A stretch of DNA of 64,000 nt from Sphingobacteriales bacterium (GTDB taxonomy: Bacteria > Bacteroidota > Bacteroidia > Chitinophagales > JADIYW01). The stretch lies in contig JADKIQ010000012.1 in the NCBI GenBank assembly GCA_016721245.1, positions 62,001 to 126,000 of the forward strand. Direction: 5' to 3'. The notes under the pieces are model-generated. The model saw only the letters and a list, made by a program, of their open reading frames with translations, searched no databases and was not told the origin of the DNA. Positions 8,150 to 17,727 of this stretch are shown piece by piece. The position numbers and the translations under genes were made by a program. The first letter of the stretch is position 1, and the number at the start of each line of letters is the position of its first letter.

Positions 8150-8977
8150 ATGGCTGTAAGGAAGTTTAATTATGAATTTGACGGGGTGCATTATTACCGC
8201 TTCAGCATTTATCGCTTGGGCAGTAATGTGCAAACGGTTTATACTTTCATTGTCGATGATTTACTGATAGATACGGCACAACGCTATAACCGCGAAAATA
8301 TCCTGAAAGTGGCGCAACAGCATGATGTAAAAAAAATCATACTTACCCACCATCATGAAGACCATACCGGCAATGTTGCATTTCTAATGAATGAACTGAA
8401 AATTGATGCATACGCCCATCCCAATGCTGTTAAAATTTTAGGCAAAGGATATAGAATGTCGCCGCTGGCAAAACTGATGAACGGGAGTGTAGAGAAAGCA
8501 ACGTTAAAGCCCATTGCAGAAAACGACATTATTGAAACGGAACATTATTCTTTACAACCCATTTATACGCCGGGACATTGCGATGATCATTACTGTTATT
8601 ACGAAAATAACAAAGGCTGGCTGTTTTCCGGGGACTTATATGTTGCCGATAAGATAAAGTATTTTGCCAATTACGAAAGTTTGCTCACTCAGATAGAATC
8701 CATCAAAAAATTAGTGGCACTGGATTTTGATGTGTTGTTTTGTTCCCATAACCCAAAAACACACGGCGGCAAGCAACGGTTAAAAAATAAGCTGCAGTTT
8801 TTTGAAGACTTTGCAGGTACCGTTACCAGTTATTACGAACAAGGACACAATGCCCGCCAGATTTTTGCCCTAATGGGGATGAAAGAAAATTATGTCAACA
8901 AATACCTTACATTGGGAAGTTTCTGTGCCGAAAATATGGTGCATAGTGTCGTAAGGGATTTGAAGAACAGAAAATAA
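8150..8977 (+). CDS. MBL-fold metallo-hydrolase
   Basis: Metallo-beta-lactamase superfamily hydrolase with the metal motif THHHEDHTG (residues 64-72), a following His in TPGHCDDH, Asp in FSGDLYVAD and a final His in CSHNPKTHGG. 275 aa, no signal peptide, so cytoplasmic. The C-terminal third is helical, as in LACTB2-like and glyoxalase-II-like members. Substrate cannot be predicted; nucleic acid or thioester hydrolysis are both possible. Stand-alone gene. Confidence 0.88.
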   Translation: MAVRKFNYEFDGVHYYRFSIYRLGSNVQTVYTFIVDDLLIDTAQRYNRENILKVAQQHDVKKIILTHHHEDHTGNVAFLMNELKIDAYAHPNAVKILGKGYRMSPLAKLMNGSVEKATLKPIAENDIIETEHYSLQPIYTPGHCDDHYCYYENNKGWLFSGDLYVADKIKYFANYESLLTQIESIKKLVALDFDVLFCSHNPKTHGGKQRLKNKLQFFEDFAGTVTSYYEQGHNARQIFALMGMKENYVNKYLTLGSFCAENMVHSVVRDLKNRK

Positions 8978-9076
8978 ACAGGCGTTTTATTCCGCTTACA
9001 CTATTATTCTACCGTTTGCTAATTGCAACATTCTATCGGTGTATTCTGTTTTACTTTTAATAAAAATAAAACGAAC

Positions 9077-9157
9077 ATGGAATTACCGGAACTATTAATG
9101 ATGTTATTGCTGTACGCAGTTTCATGGTTTTGCTTTTATGAAAAAGCAGAACAGTAA
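9077..9157 (+). CDS. Possible 26-residue hydrophobic peptide
   Basis: Very short frame, MELPELLMMLLLYAVSWFCF followed by YEKAEQ, with one membrane-spanning stretch and a charged tail, in a gap without other genes. It resembles small membrane peptides, but nothing besides composition supports it and there is no conserved partner. Confidence 0.25.
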   Translation: MELPELLMMLLLYAVSWFCFYEKAEQ

Positions 9158-9191
9158 TATAGTTATGTTTTTTGATTCGTATATAAGCTTG

Positions 9192-10373
9192 TCAGGCCTG
9201 CTGCAATGCTAATTGATATTCCTGTTGTGTTTGCTCTTTTATCTTTAATATTTTCTGATATACTGAAATCAGTTTTTGATACGAATTTTCAATGGCATAC
9301 TGTTCAGCTAATTTCAGATAATCTTCTTTTGCCTGTGCCAGTTCATCGCGATGTTCAAACCAATAGTTTATTTTATCCGTCAGTTCATCCTGCGTTTCAA
9401 ATAAGTACTTTTTATTTAAAGCAAATTGCTTAGTGGCACTCAGTTCAGAATCGGCAATTAATAAAGGCAAACCGCAAGCCATGGCTTCCAGTGCCGTCAT
9501 GCATTCTACTTCAATGTAGGCCGCATGTACATATAAATCAGCTGAATTGTAATATTCAACAACTCTGTCCGTCGGCAATAAATTAAATTCTGCTTTACCT
9601 GCTAACAATTCATTATTTAATTCCTCCAGTTTGCTTCTCAGCGGACCATCACCTAAAACAATCAACTGTATATTGTCTTTGTATTTTGAGGCCGCAATCG
9701 CTCTGATAAGCATTTCCTGCCGTTTCTCCGTGGCATTTCTGCCCACCGTCAGAATCGTGAATTTACCGGGGTATCTTTTAGGAATATCCTGAACATGGTA
9801 TTCTTGCGTAATGCCGTTAGAAATAACAACCGTAGGCTGTTTTAAACCGTATTTCTTTATCTCCCTTTCCGCAAACTTACTCGGACAAATCACGACGTCC
9901 GATTGATTGTAGATAGTTTTCATGAAAATCCAGTACGTTAATTTTGTCCATAAAGGATGCTTCAATCCGCCATTATGCATGAGTTGTTCGCCCTGCACAT
10001 GAAACGTGGATACCACCGGTTTTCCCATTTGTTTAGCCAAACGTACCGCTACCATTCCCAGCAGCAGCGGAAACTGATTGTGTACAATGTCTACGTTGGA
10101 GAATGCATTTCGCAGTATTTCTTTGTCGGGCATAGCAAACACAAATTTCATGCGCTGCATAATCTTCCTGATGCGCGGTACCGGCGGATAAAATTCTTTT
10201 AGTAATACTTTTCCGGGAGCGGGTTTGCCGGTGCTGATTACTACGACATTATGGCCGTCTTGTCGTAAAAGCTGTGTAAAACGTTGTGTGGAAATAGCTG
10301 CGCCATTGCTGACGTTTTCAAAAACATCAGAAACCTGCGCTATTTTTAGTTTGAACAGATAATCGATGTGCAA
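9192..10373 (-). CDS. Glycosyltransferase family 4
   Basis: GT-B fold glycosyltransferase, probably retaining, using a nucleotide sugar. N-terminal acceptor half begins KIAQVSDVFENVSNGAAIST, a form typical of PimB/MgdA-like lipid glycosyltransferases. The C-terminal donor half has ILTVGRNATEKRQ and the E-x7-E motif EVECMTALEAMACGLPLLIAD. 393 aa. The only possible start in frame is TTG at 10373, since a stop lies just upstream (codons TAG AAT TCA TTG) and the first ATG would delete the N-terminal strand. Likely builds a glycolipid or surface glycan at the inner membrane; the product is unknown. Confidence 0.88.
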   Translation of the reverse strand: MHIDYLFKLKIAQVSDVFENVSNGAAISTQRFTQLLRQDGHNVVVISTGKPAPGKVLLKEFYPPVPRIRKIMQRMKFVFAMPDKEILRNAFSNVDIVHNQFPLLLGMVAVRLAKQMGKPVVSTFHVQGEQLMHNGGLKHPLWTKLTYWIFMKTIYNQSDVVICPSKFAEREIKKYGLKQPTVVISNGITQEYHVQDIPKRYPGKFTILTVGRNATEKRQEMLIRAIAASKYKDNIQLIVLGDGPLRSKLEELNNELLAGKAEFNLLPTDRVVEYYNSADLYVHAAYIEVECMTALEAMACGLPLLIADSELSATKQFALNKKYLFETQDELTDKINYWFEHRDELAQAKEDYLKLAEQYAIENSYQKLISVYQKILKIKEQTQQEYQLALQQA

Positions 10374-10458
10374 TGAATTCTATTTGAAGGTAAAGTTGCT
10401 TCATAACCGATTAAATACGTTGCATAATTATTAAAAAGTGTTACAAAATTTAAACAAA

Positions 10459-10483
10459 AATACCTCACGGAAGGTGAGGTATT
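10459..10483 (-). terminator. Terminator of the bTHX gene
   Basis: Perfect ten-base-pair stem (AATACCTCAC / GTGAGGTATT) with a five-base loop, followed by TTTGTTT on the minus strand, 22 bp after the bTHX stop codon. Confidence 0.8.
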
Positions 10484-10504
10484 CATTAAATCTGTCTGTA
10501 AAGA

Positions 10505-10672
10505 CTATTCTTTGTCAGCAGCTACTTTTTTTGCAGCCGGTGCTTTTTTTGCTTTTACTTCCACCACTTCTTTTTTAGGTGTCACTTTTACTGCTGCTTT
10601 ATGAGGTCTTGCTTTACCGAAAGAACCTGCAAAAATTTTTCCTTTTCTGGTTTTTTTATCACCACGTCCCAT
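10505..10672 (-). CDS. 30S ribosomal protein bTHX
   Basis: 55-aa basic protein beginning MGRGDKKTRKGKIFAGSFGK, the recognisable N-terminus of bacterial THX proteins, which bind near the top of the 30S head and stabilise it. The C-terminal part is a Lys/Ala/Val-rich tail common in Bacteroidota homologues. Start ATG at 10672, followed by its own terminator. Monocistronic between the glycosyltransferase and the amine oxidase. Its small size makes it easy to miss. Confidence 0.9.
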   Translation of the reverse strand: MGRGDKKTRKGKIFAGSFGKARPHKAAVKVTPKKEVVEVKAKKAPAAKKVAADKE

Positions 10673-10731
10673 TTTCTATAATTTTTTTAAGATGAATATA
10701 AAATGATTAATTCTGGTGCAAAGATACACAA

Positions 10732-12111
10732 TTATTTTATAGTTGCAATTAATTCATTCACACTTCTTTCTGCTGTTTCCAAAGCACCATGTACGGTTGC
10801 AAAATGTCCGTTTACAGCAGTTGCTTCACCTGCAAAGTATAGATTTTCGCCTAATTTTTCAGCCAAAGCTTCGCGAGCACCGGCATAACCCACTTTCGGA
10901 TAGGAATAAGCACCTTTAATAAAGGGTTCTTTTGTCCAGTCCTGGATGTGTATTGCTGAAAAACCGGAACTGGCTGCTGTACCACCATATATTGCATCTA
11001 AATCAGACAAGAGGATGTTTTTAATTTGTGTCTCGCTTAGTGCTGTTAACGTCTCGGCTTTTTCACCTAAAATAAATGCCGTTAAAATTGAATAGTTGCT
11101 ATTTGTTCTACCCAAAGCAGTGTTCCAATACTCCGGAACAGCACCGGTTCCGAAAACAGAACTAAGGTCATTTGCCCAAAATCGGTTATTGAATTTTAGT
11201 ATTACTTTCATGCCTGCATCCATACCTAACTTATTAAGCGCAGTCATTTTACTATCAGGTAATCCCGGATTGAATGCAATATAATTTGATTTTAAGATAG
11301 ATAAGGGAACGGTTACAATAACCTTATCCGCGATGTATTCAATATTATTTTGGTCTTTTAGGATTATTTTTGAAGAACTGTAATCAATAGATTTAACAGC
11401 TGTATCGTACTTTATTTTTGATAATATAGTTGAAAAATTTTGTTCTAAAATAGATAATACCGATTTGTTGGCAATAGGATAGTCTTCATCTCCTGCTGTC
11501 CATAAATTATCGGCTTCAGCAATCCCTTTCATACTTAGTCTTTGGTTAGAAGTGCCGTATTCATTTCCAATTTGAGCATTCAAATAGGGTTGAAGTGCCG
11601 CATTTATACCGATATTATTGATGTGTTGTTGCACGGTAATATCATCACCGGAATAATTTGCTATGTTATTCAGCAGATTCGATGCAGCAATAAAATCATT
11701 ATCAGTATTTGCCTGTTGCTCATTTTTCAGACTGTTTTTGAAGAAATAATAATCTGAAGTAGATTCATCTGTAAAAGTAGCACCTGCATTTTTGGCTAAT
11801 CTATAAAATACATTGTTATTTCCGTGTATTTCTTCTGCTCCTAATTCAACAGGAAAATCTGCAAAACCGCTTAATGTTTTTATACGTCCACCATAGGAGA
11901 GTGAAGCTTCTAAAATTTGAATATTTTTAGCTCCTTTTTTTTGTAATAAATGCGCAGCATATAAACCGCTGGCACCTGCACCAATGATGATTATTTTACC
12001 ATCATAGTTAATGTTAATTTCATTTTCCTCGCAGGCACTCAATATAGAAGAGGTGCTGGATAAAACAGGAAGTGTAATTAGTGTATTTCTTATAAATGAA
12101 CGCCTATTCAT
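10732..12111 (-). CDS. FAD-dependent amine oxidase, Tat-like/lipoprotein signal
   Basis: Flavin amine oxidoreductase. The N-terminus has a twin-Arg-like NRRSFIRN and a lipobox-like LSAC at about residue 27, so it is probably exported folded and may be lipid-anchored. The FAD-binding motif is IIIGAGASGLYAAHLLQKKG (residues about 41-60), then LEASLSYGGRIKT and a C-terminal LYFAGEATAVNGHFATVHGA that closes the flavin site. 459 aa. Oxidises amines, producing an imine and hydrogen peroxide or reducing an acceptor; the substrate is unknown. Eighteen bases separate its start from the stop of ychF upstream, so the two may be cotranscribed. Confidence 0.9.
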   Translation of the reverse strand: MNRRSFIRNTLITLPVLSSTSSILSACEENEININYDGKIIIIGAGASGLYAAHLLQKKGAKNIQILEASLSYGGRIKTLSGFADFPVELGAEEIHGNNNVFYRLAKNAGATFTDESTSDYYFFKNSLKNEQQANTDNDFIAASNLLNNIANYSGDDITVQQHINNIGINAALQPYLNAQIGNEYGTSNQRLSMKGIAEADNLWTAGDEDYPIANKSVLSILEQNFSTILSKIKYDTAVKSIDYSSSKIILKDQNNIEYIADKVIVTVPLSILKSNYIAFNPGLPDSKMTALNKLGMDAGMKVILKFNNRFWANDLSSVFGTGAVPEYWNTALGRTNSNYSILTAFILGEKAETLTALSETQIKNILLSDLDAIYGGTAASSGFSAIHIQDWTKEPFIKGAYSYPKVGYAGAREALAEKLGENLYFAGEATAVNGHFATVHGALETAERSVNELIATIK

Positions 12112-12129
12112 TGATGCAAAACATTATTG

Positions 12130-13230
12130 TTACACATTGAACCTGAAATGCATCAAATCGCCGTCTTTTACCACATATTCCTTGCCTTCAATGCGTAGTT
12201 TTCCGTTTTCACGGCAGGCTGCTTCTGATTTATACTGAATAAAATCATCGTAACTCATCACTTCCGCCTTGATAAAACCTTTCTCAAAATCGGTGTGAAT
12301 AACGCTGGCAGCCTGTGGTGCTTTCCAACCCTGATGAATCGTCCAGGCACGAACTTCCTGTACGCCGGCTGTGAAATAGGTTTGTAATTTTAACAAATCG
12401 TAGGCAGAACGTATTAAACGGTTCAATCCGGGTTCTGTTAAGCCATATTCTGATTGAAATAAGGCTTTGTCTTCCTCTTCCATTTCAGAAATCTGCGCTT
12501 CCACCGAATTGCTTAAAACGATAACTTGTGCTCCTTCTTCCGCAGCCATTTTAGTCAAGGCTTCTGAAAATTTGTTACCGGTCAGTATGGAAGCTTCGTC
12601 CACGTTGGCCACATACAAAACCGGTTTATCCGTCAGGAAGCATAAATCGGCAAAAATCAGCCTGTCTTCCTTGGAAAAATTCAGAGAACGGATGTTTTTT
12701 CCGTCGCTCAGGCATTGCTGACACTGCATCAGTACATCGTATTCGTGTTTTGCTTTTGGATCGCCGCTTACTTTTGCCTGTTTCTGGATACGTTGCGTTT
12801 TTCGTTCCACACTTTCCAGGTCTTTCAGCTGTAATTCCGTGTCGATGATGTCTCTGTCGCCGATTGGGTTGATGGCACCTTCTTCACGTAAGATATTTTC
12901 ATCTTCAAAGCAACGGATAACGTGAATGATGGCATCCACTTCGCGGATATTGGCTAAAAACTTATTCCCTAAACCTTCCCCTTTAGAAGCACCTTTCACC
13001 AGACCGGCAATATCTACAAACTCAATGGTGGTAGGAATAATTTTATTCGGCTGCACAATTTCAGCGATTTTAGCTAAACGCTCATCCGGAACATCTACCA
13101 AGCCTACGTTTGGCTCGATGGTACAGAAACGGTAATTGCTTGCCTGTGCTTTGGCGTTATTAGACACTGCGTTAAATAAAGTTGATTTTCCTACGTTTGG
13201 TAATCCTACTATGCCACACTGTAAACCCAT
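12130..13230 (-). CDS. ychF: Ribosome-binding ATPase YchF (Obg family)
   Basis: P-loop NTPase of the Obg/HflX class with ATP preference, which associates with ribosomes and affects stress responses. Visible motifs: G1 GLPNVGKSTLFNAV (residues 9-22), G3 region DIAGLVKGASKGEGLGN, the YchF-specific coiled-coil insertion around residues 130-190, and a C-terminal TGS-like domain (LQTYFTAGVQEVRAWTIHQG ending in LMHFRFNV). 366 aa, the normal family length and start. Confidence 0.96.
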   Translation of the reverse strand: MGLQCGIVGLPNVGKSTLFNAVSNNAKAQASNYRFCTIEPNVGLVDVPDERLAKIAEIVQPNKIIPTTIEFVDIAGLVKGASKGEGLGNKFLANIREVDAIIHVIRCFEDENILREEGAINPIGDRDIIDTELQLKDLESVERKTQRIQKQAKVSGDPKAKHEYDVLMQCQQCLSDGKNIRSLNFSKEDRLIFADLCFLTDKPVLYVANVDEASILTGNKFSEALTKMAAEEGAQVIVLSNSVEAQISEMEEEDKALFQSEYGLTEPGLNRLIRSAYDLLKLQTYFTAGVQEVRAWTIHQGWKAPQAASVIHTDFEKGFIKAEVMSYDDFIQYKSEAACRENGKLRIEGKEYVVKDGDLMHFRFNV

Positions 13231-13365
13231 AATCTTAATTTGAAAATTTGAAAATGAAATAATTTGAAAATGATGTATTCATTTTCGACCCGCGAAGATA
13301 CAAAATGCAAGTGAATTTGAAAATTATGTGTGTTTTATCATTTTTTCTTTCAAATAGTTCTATTC

Positions 13366-14142
13366 TCAGTCGGCTTTCAGAAAAGATCTTCGTATGGTAA
13401 CCAATACAAGGATAAAGGCCGTGTAACAGATGAAAAAGGGAAGGATATACGCAATTCCGTTAAAGACCAGCAGTAATGCCATAATAAGCAACTGCGCGCC
13501 TAAGCCGTAAAAGGAAACCAATGTCATAAACCAGTTAGGCAGTGTTGACAAGCTAGCTGCTTTAGGATCGGCATAATAGATGGTTTTATCAAAAAGAATA
13601 TACAGTGCATTATAGGTGTGATATAATAGATTCACCATTTGCTGGTTTTCGCCGGGGAAGGCAATGGGCGAAGCCGTTTCCGTTATTTTACTGGTGGTAT
13701 CGCCGCCTTCTTTATTCGTTCTCAGGATGACATAATAGTAATTGTATAAGGTACCCTGCAATTGTATCGCTATAAAGGCCGCAAAGATTAACCAAACGGG
13801 TGCATTCGTTTGGTAACCAATAGCTATCAGGAAAATAAAATTCAGCAGGATATCAAAAATGGAATCCAGGTAGCGACCGGTGTAAGAAGGTGTTTTTTTT
13901 ACGCGAGCCAGTTCCCCGTCAATGCCGTCGATAATGGATTTGAGGATAAGAAAGACAGCAGCTGCAACATATAATTGCTGCAGTATACAATACACGGCTA
14001 TTAAACCGCAGATGCCGAAAATAAATGTAACCTGTACGGGTGTGACGGTTGTTTCCTTTAGCAGCTGCGCACTAAATTTGGCAGCAGGCCTTCCGTAATC
14101 GGAGATATCGATAAATTTATTTTCTTTGGAAAGTTTAGACAT
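13366..14142 (-). CDS. CDP-alcohol phosphatidyltransferase family membrane enzyme
   Basis: Integral membrane transferase that moves a phosphoalcohol group from a CDP-linked donor to an alcohol. The diagnostic motif is present at about residues 89-114: DGIDGELAR, then G (TGRYLDS) and two Asp residues (LDSIFD), matching D-x2-D-G-x2-A-R-x8-G-x3-D-x3-D. Five or six hydrophobic helices. 258 aa, with a soluble N-terminus (MSKLSKENKFIDISDYGRPAAK). Probably makes a phospholipid or a phosphoinositol-like lipid; the acceptor cannot be determined. Confidence 0.88.
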   Translation of the reverse strand: MSKLSKENKFIDISDYGRPAAKFSAQLLKETTVTPVQVTFIFGICGLIAVYCILQQLYVAAAVFLILKSIIDGIDGELARVKKTPSYTGRYLDSIFDILLNFIFLIAIGYQTNAPVWLIFAAFIAIQLQGTLYNYYYVILRTNKEGGDTTSKITETASPIAFPGENQQMVNLLYHTYNALYILFDKTIYYADPKAASLSTLPNWFMTLVSFYGLGAQLLIMALLLVFNGIAYILPFFICYTAFILVLVTIRRSFLKAD

Positions 14143-14258
14143 GCCGTCTGTAGTGTGTTAAGTGAAAAGAGGTAACACTATTTATTCAGATAAGTTGCGA
14201 ATTGACGCTTAATAAACATTTTTCTAGCAATCCACTTCGTCGCAGCCGAAGGATTAAA

Positions 14259-16543
14259 TTATTTTAAGAGCGTAATATTTCCTTTTCGTTTTTCAATTTT
14301 TCCATTGAGTGTGAATTCAGCATAGTAGGCATACACATCTGCCTGTAAGCTTTCATCTTTATATTTTCCGTTCCAACCAATAGATAGGTCTGTTGTTTTG
14401 AAAATCTCGTTGCCATAACGATTGTAGATAATCAGCATGCCTGTGAGGGGACAATTACTGCGGATTTTAAATTCATCATTATTGCCATCACCATTTGGAG
14501 AAAAGCAGTTGGAATAAAATAGGTGCAATTAATGGCTTCGCAGGATTTATATGTTACTTCAATGGTATCAGCGGCATCGATGCAATTGGTTTTGACGCTC
14601 ACATGATATTGTCCGTCTTGTGTGACGATATAATAGGGAAGGGTAGAACCATCCTGCCAGACATAAGTGGCGTTTAAAGTAGTGACATCTAAACGCAAGG
14701 TGTCGCCTTCGCAAAGTAGGGTATCTTTTCCGAGATGAATAACAGGGGTTGGAGTAACGGTTAATAGCAAACTAATAACAGAATCACAACCGGCTGTATT
14801 TGTTAAAGTATCCGTGTAATTTCCGGATGCAGTTAAATTATTCCCGTTGAAATTATAAATTCTTCCGCCACAAATAGTATCTGTGATGGAAGCAGAAGAA
14901 GGAACGCCAATAGTATTAATGACAACACTTGTAGTATAATTACAACCATTGGCATCTTTTACCACAATAGAATAATTTCCCGCGGAAAGATTTGCATAAT
15001 TAGTAGTAGTAGAAAAACCGCTGTTATTAAAATTATATTGGTACGGAGCCACGCCACCCCTAATGCTATCTAAATTAATAGCACCATTATTTTTGTTGCA
15101 GGTTGCATTGGTAATGGTTTTAGATAGATTGCTTATGGAATTTGCGCTGCTGCCAACTGTAGTTATTACCGTAGAAATACAGCCTACACTATCTTTTACA
15201 CTTACGGTATAATTACCTGCAGATAAATTAGTAAATACATTGCTGTTTTGATAAGCATTACCAATGCTATACGTATAAGGTGCTTTACCACCAGTATGCG
15301 TAACTGTAATAGTGCCACCATTAGTACAAGCAGCATCTGTTGTTTTAGCAAAAACCGTGTATTGCGCAATAGGTTTACATAAATTCATAGGTGCAATTAC
15401 TGGATTTATTTGTGTAAATGTATTTCTCTGAATATTAGATAAATTCATCCATATTGAACCTGAATAAGAAGGTTCCCAGTTGGTAATACCTGTTGCCCAT
15501 AGAGTGCCATCTGTTTTAACGATATAGGAAAAAGATTCACCTGCCATAATATCGGCTACATTAGTGGCTACTAAAACCGGACTAAGTATTTCTATTGTAT
15601 TTCCAGCTCCTAAATGTCCACCATCACCGCCCCAGGCGTAACAATTATGATTCATGTCCAACGCTAAAAAATGTTGCCCATCATTACAACCTGAAATAGC
15701 AACTATATCTTTCAATATGGGCAGTTTTATAGGAATAAGAGAAATGTTGCTCCTAGTGCCATTCCCAATAAAGCCATCGATTTGACGTCCCCAAATATAA
15801 ACGTCTCCTACTGAATCCAAAGCAATAATACTAGAAGAACTTGCTTTTATGTCTACGATATGGTTAAGTCCGTTTACAAATATGGGTGTCAGTGCTCTTG
15901 ATGATGGTGAACTATTTCCGAGTATTCCTGTTCCAGCTATCATCACTCTTCCATCATCTAACAGGATTACATTAGCATATGCAGTATTTGCTACTCGGAC
16001 TGCATTGTTGATGTTTTTCATCTGCATTGGAATGGACGTTGAAGTGCTATTTGTGTTTCCATTTCCAAAAGAACCATTACCATTGTTACCTACCGACCAA
16101 ACTGTCCCATCATTTTTAACAAAACTGCAAACAATGAATCCTGCGTCCAAAAATTTTACATCATCTATTACTTTGGTAGGGGTATGGCTTAGAAGGTAAC
16201 CCCAAACCCAGCCCGTATTATCATTTTTAATTGCACCCATATTATAACCTGTGCTGTAATATCTAACATTGGTCATACCCGTAACAAGTACAGGTGTAAT
16301 ACTTCCTATTGTTGTTCCATTACCTAATTGCCCATATTGGTTTCGCCCCCAACCATATAACTGGTTATTTGCACCACAACTATCTCCACAAATGGTATAT
16401 GCAGAATAAGAACCTACCGTATAATTCGAAGGTTTATACCACAGCCTGCCGCCAAAGCCATCACCCACCATGCTGTTTTGTGCCAACAGGGAAGCAGTGC
16501 TTAACAGCATAAAAAGGAGTATCTTATATTTTACTAATGGCAT
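14259..16543 (-). pseudogene. RCC1-repeat / SprB-repeat T9SS protein with a one-base frameshift
   Basis: Large secreted protein in two frames. Frame 1 (16543-14432) has a signal peptide (IIL-type, ends SLLAQ), seven or so RCC1-type repeats (GWGRNQYGQLGNGT pattern, to about residue 370), then two SprB-like repeats (GGKAPYTYSI...LSAGNYTVSVKDSVGC and GGVAPYQYNF...). At CTYFIPTAF the frame breaks. Frame 2 (from about 14504 to 14259) supplies FSPNGDGNNDEF and the rest of the type B (gliding-associated) sorting domain, to GNITLLK. One extra base in the four-A run at 14501-14504 would restore a 761-aa protein. Sequencing error, phase variation and true inactivation are all possible. Confidence 0.85.
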
Positions 16544-16624
16544 TATGATATTGGCTTATATTCATAAAGTTATAAAATATTTTAGAATAACAATAAAAGT
16601 ATTAATGAAAATGGGTTTGATTGC

Positions 16625-17530
16625 TCAACAATCCGCTTCCTCACAGCCGAAGGCTTCGCGTTCGGTTTCTATGGTGATGTGGTGAATGTTCTGGTGCTGC
16701 AGCTGATGCTTGAGTTCGTGCTTTATGCGCTGTTCGTCTTCAATAGAAACCTCATTGGATAAAAGGATATGTGCGGTCAGTGCGTTCTCCGTAGTGCTGA
16801 TGGCCCACACGTGCAGGTGATGTATATTGAGGATGCCTTTAATTCCCAACGCTGTTTTCTTAATGTCTTCCAGGTGTACATTATTGGGAACGCCGTCTAA
16901 AGAAAGCTTCATGCTGTCGGTCAGTAAATTCCAGGTGCTGAATAAAATTACTACGGCAATAATCAAACTCAATACGGCATCAATCCAATACCAGTGTGTG
17001 TAGTATATGATAATTCCTCCAATCACGATACCCAATGACACCAGTGCATCGGCAGCGAGATGCAGGAACGCGCTTTTGATATTTAAGTCATTGTCTTTAT
17101 CCCGAAAGAAAAAGAAAGCGGAGATACCATTGACCAGCACGCCGATAAAAGCAATGATCGCCATCGTGGTGCCGGGCATAACCACGGGATGCAATAAATG
17201 TATAATGGCTTCGTAGCCGATAATGCCAATAGATATTAAGAGAATAATGGCATTGATAAGTGCTACAATAATAGATGTTTTGCGATAGCCATAGGTGTAT
17301 TTTTCGTTGGCTTTTACCTGATGCAGTTTCAGTGCAATCAGCGATAAAACCAGACTCGCTACATCGGCAAAGTTGTGGCCCGCATCGGAAATTAAAGATA
17401 AAGAATGAATGTGAATACCAAAGCCAAGCTGCACCATCACAAATACTATATTCAGCACTATCCCAATGTAAAAAGCCTTGCTTACATTGGTAAGTACAAG
17501 AGGCTGATGATGATGGTGATCGTGAGACAT
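16625..17530 (-). CDS. Cation diffusion facilitator (Zn/Co/Cd exporter)
   Basis: CDF-family divalent metal/proton antiporter of the inner membrane, most similar to CzcD/ZitB. His-rich N-terminus (HDHHHHQP), six hydrophobic helices, and the transport site pairs HNFAD (helix II, after SLISDAG) and HLAAD (helix V, followed by ALVSLG). The C-terminal cytoplasmic domain (about residues 205-301) has the ferredoxin-like metal-binding fold with HHLHVWAISTTENALTAHI. 301 aa. Likely exports zinc. Convergence or operon links are absent; a cloverleaf repeat separates it from mgtE. Confidence 0.93.
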   Translation of the reverse strand: MSHDHHHHQPLVLTNVSKAFYIGIVLNIVFVMVQLGFGIHIHSLSLISDAGHNFADVASLVLSLIALKLHQVKANEKYTYGYRKTSIIVALINAIILLISIGIIGYEAIIHLLHPVVMPGTTMAIIAFIGVLVNGISAFFFFRDKDNDLNIKSAFLHLAADALVSLGIVIGGIIIYYTHWYWIDAVLSLIIAVVILFSTWNLLTDSMKLSLDGVPNNVHLEDIKKTALGIKGILNIHHLHVWAISTTENALTAHILLSNEVSIEDEQRIKHELKHQLQHQNIHHITIETEREAFGCEEADC

Positions 17531-17614
17531 GTAAGATTTAAGATTTGAGATTATGGGATTGAGATTTAATTTTTAATATATTAATTCAAACATCTTAATT
17601 ATCATATTTCTTTC

Positions 17615-17692
17615 ACCTCACCCGTCTCGTCTGCGACGAGCCACCCTCTCCATATGGAGAGGGTAGTCGGACTTTGTCCGACTGGGTGAGGT
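17615..17692. repeat. Cloverleaf palindromic repeat, copy A
   Basis: Outer arms CCTCACCC / GGGTGAGG enclose three tightly packed hairpins: CTCGTC-tgc-GACGAG (17626-17640), CCCTCTCC-ATAT-GGAGAGGG (17644-17663) and AGTCGGAC-ttt-GTCCGACT (17665-17683), the last abutting the closing arm. The whole 76-78 bp can fold as a four-way junction in single strands or as a cruciform. Copy B is at 30508. Confidence 0.85.
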
Positions 17693-17727
17693 CTATGCTA
17701 TTGTATTTTCACTATCACCATTCAACA

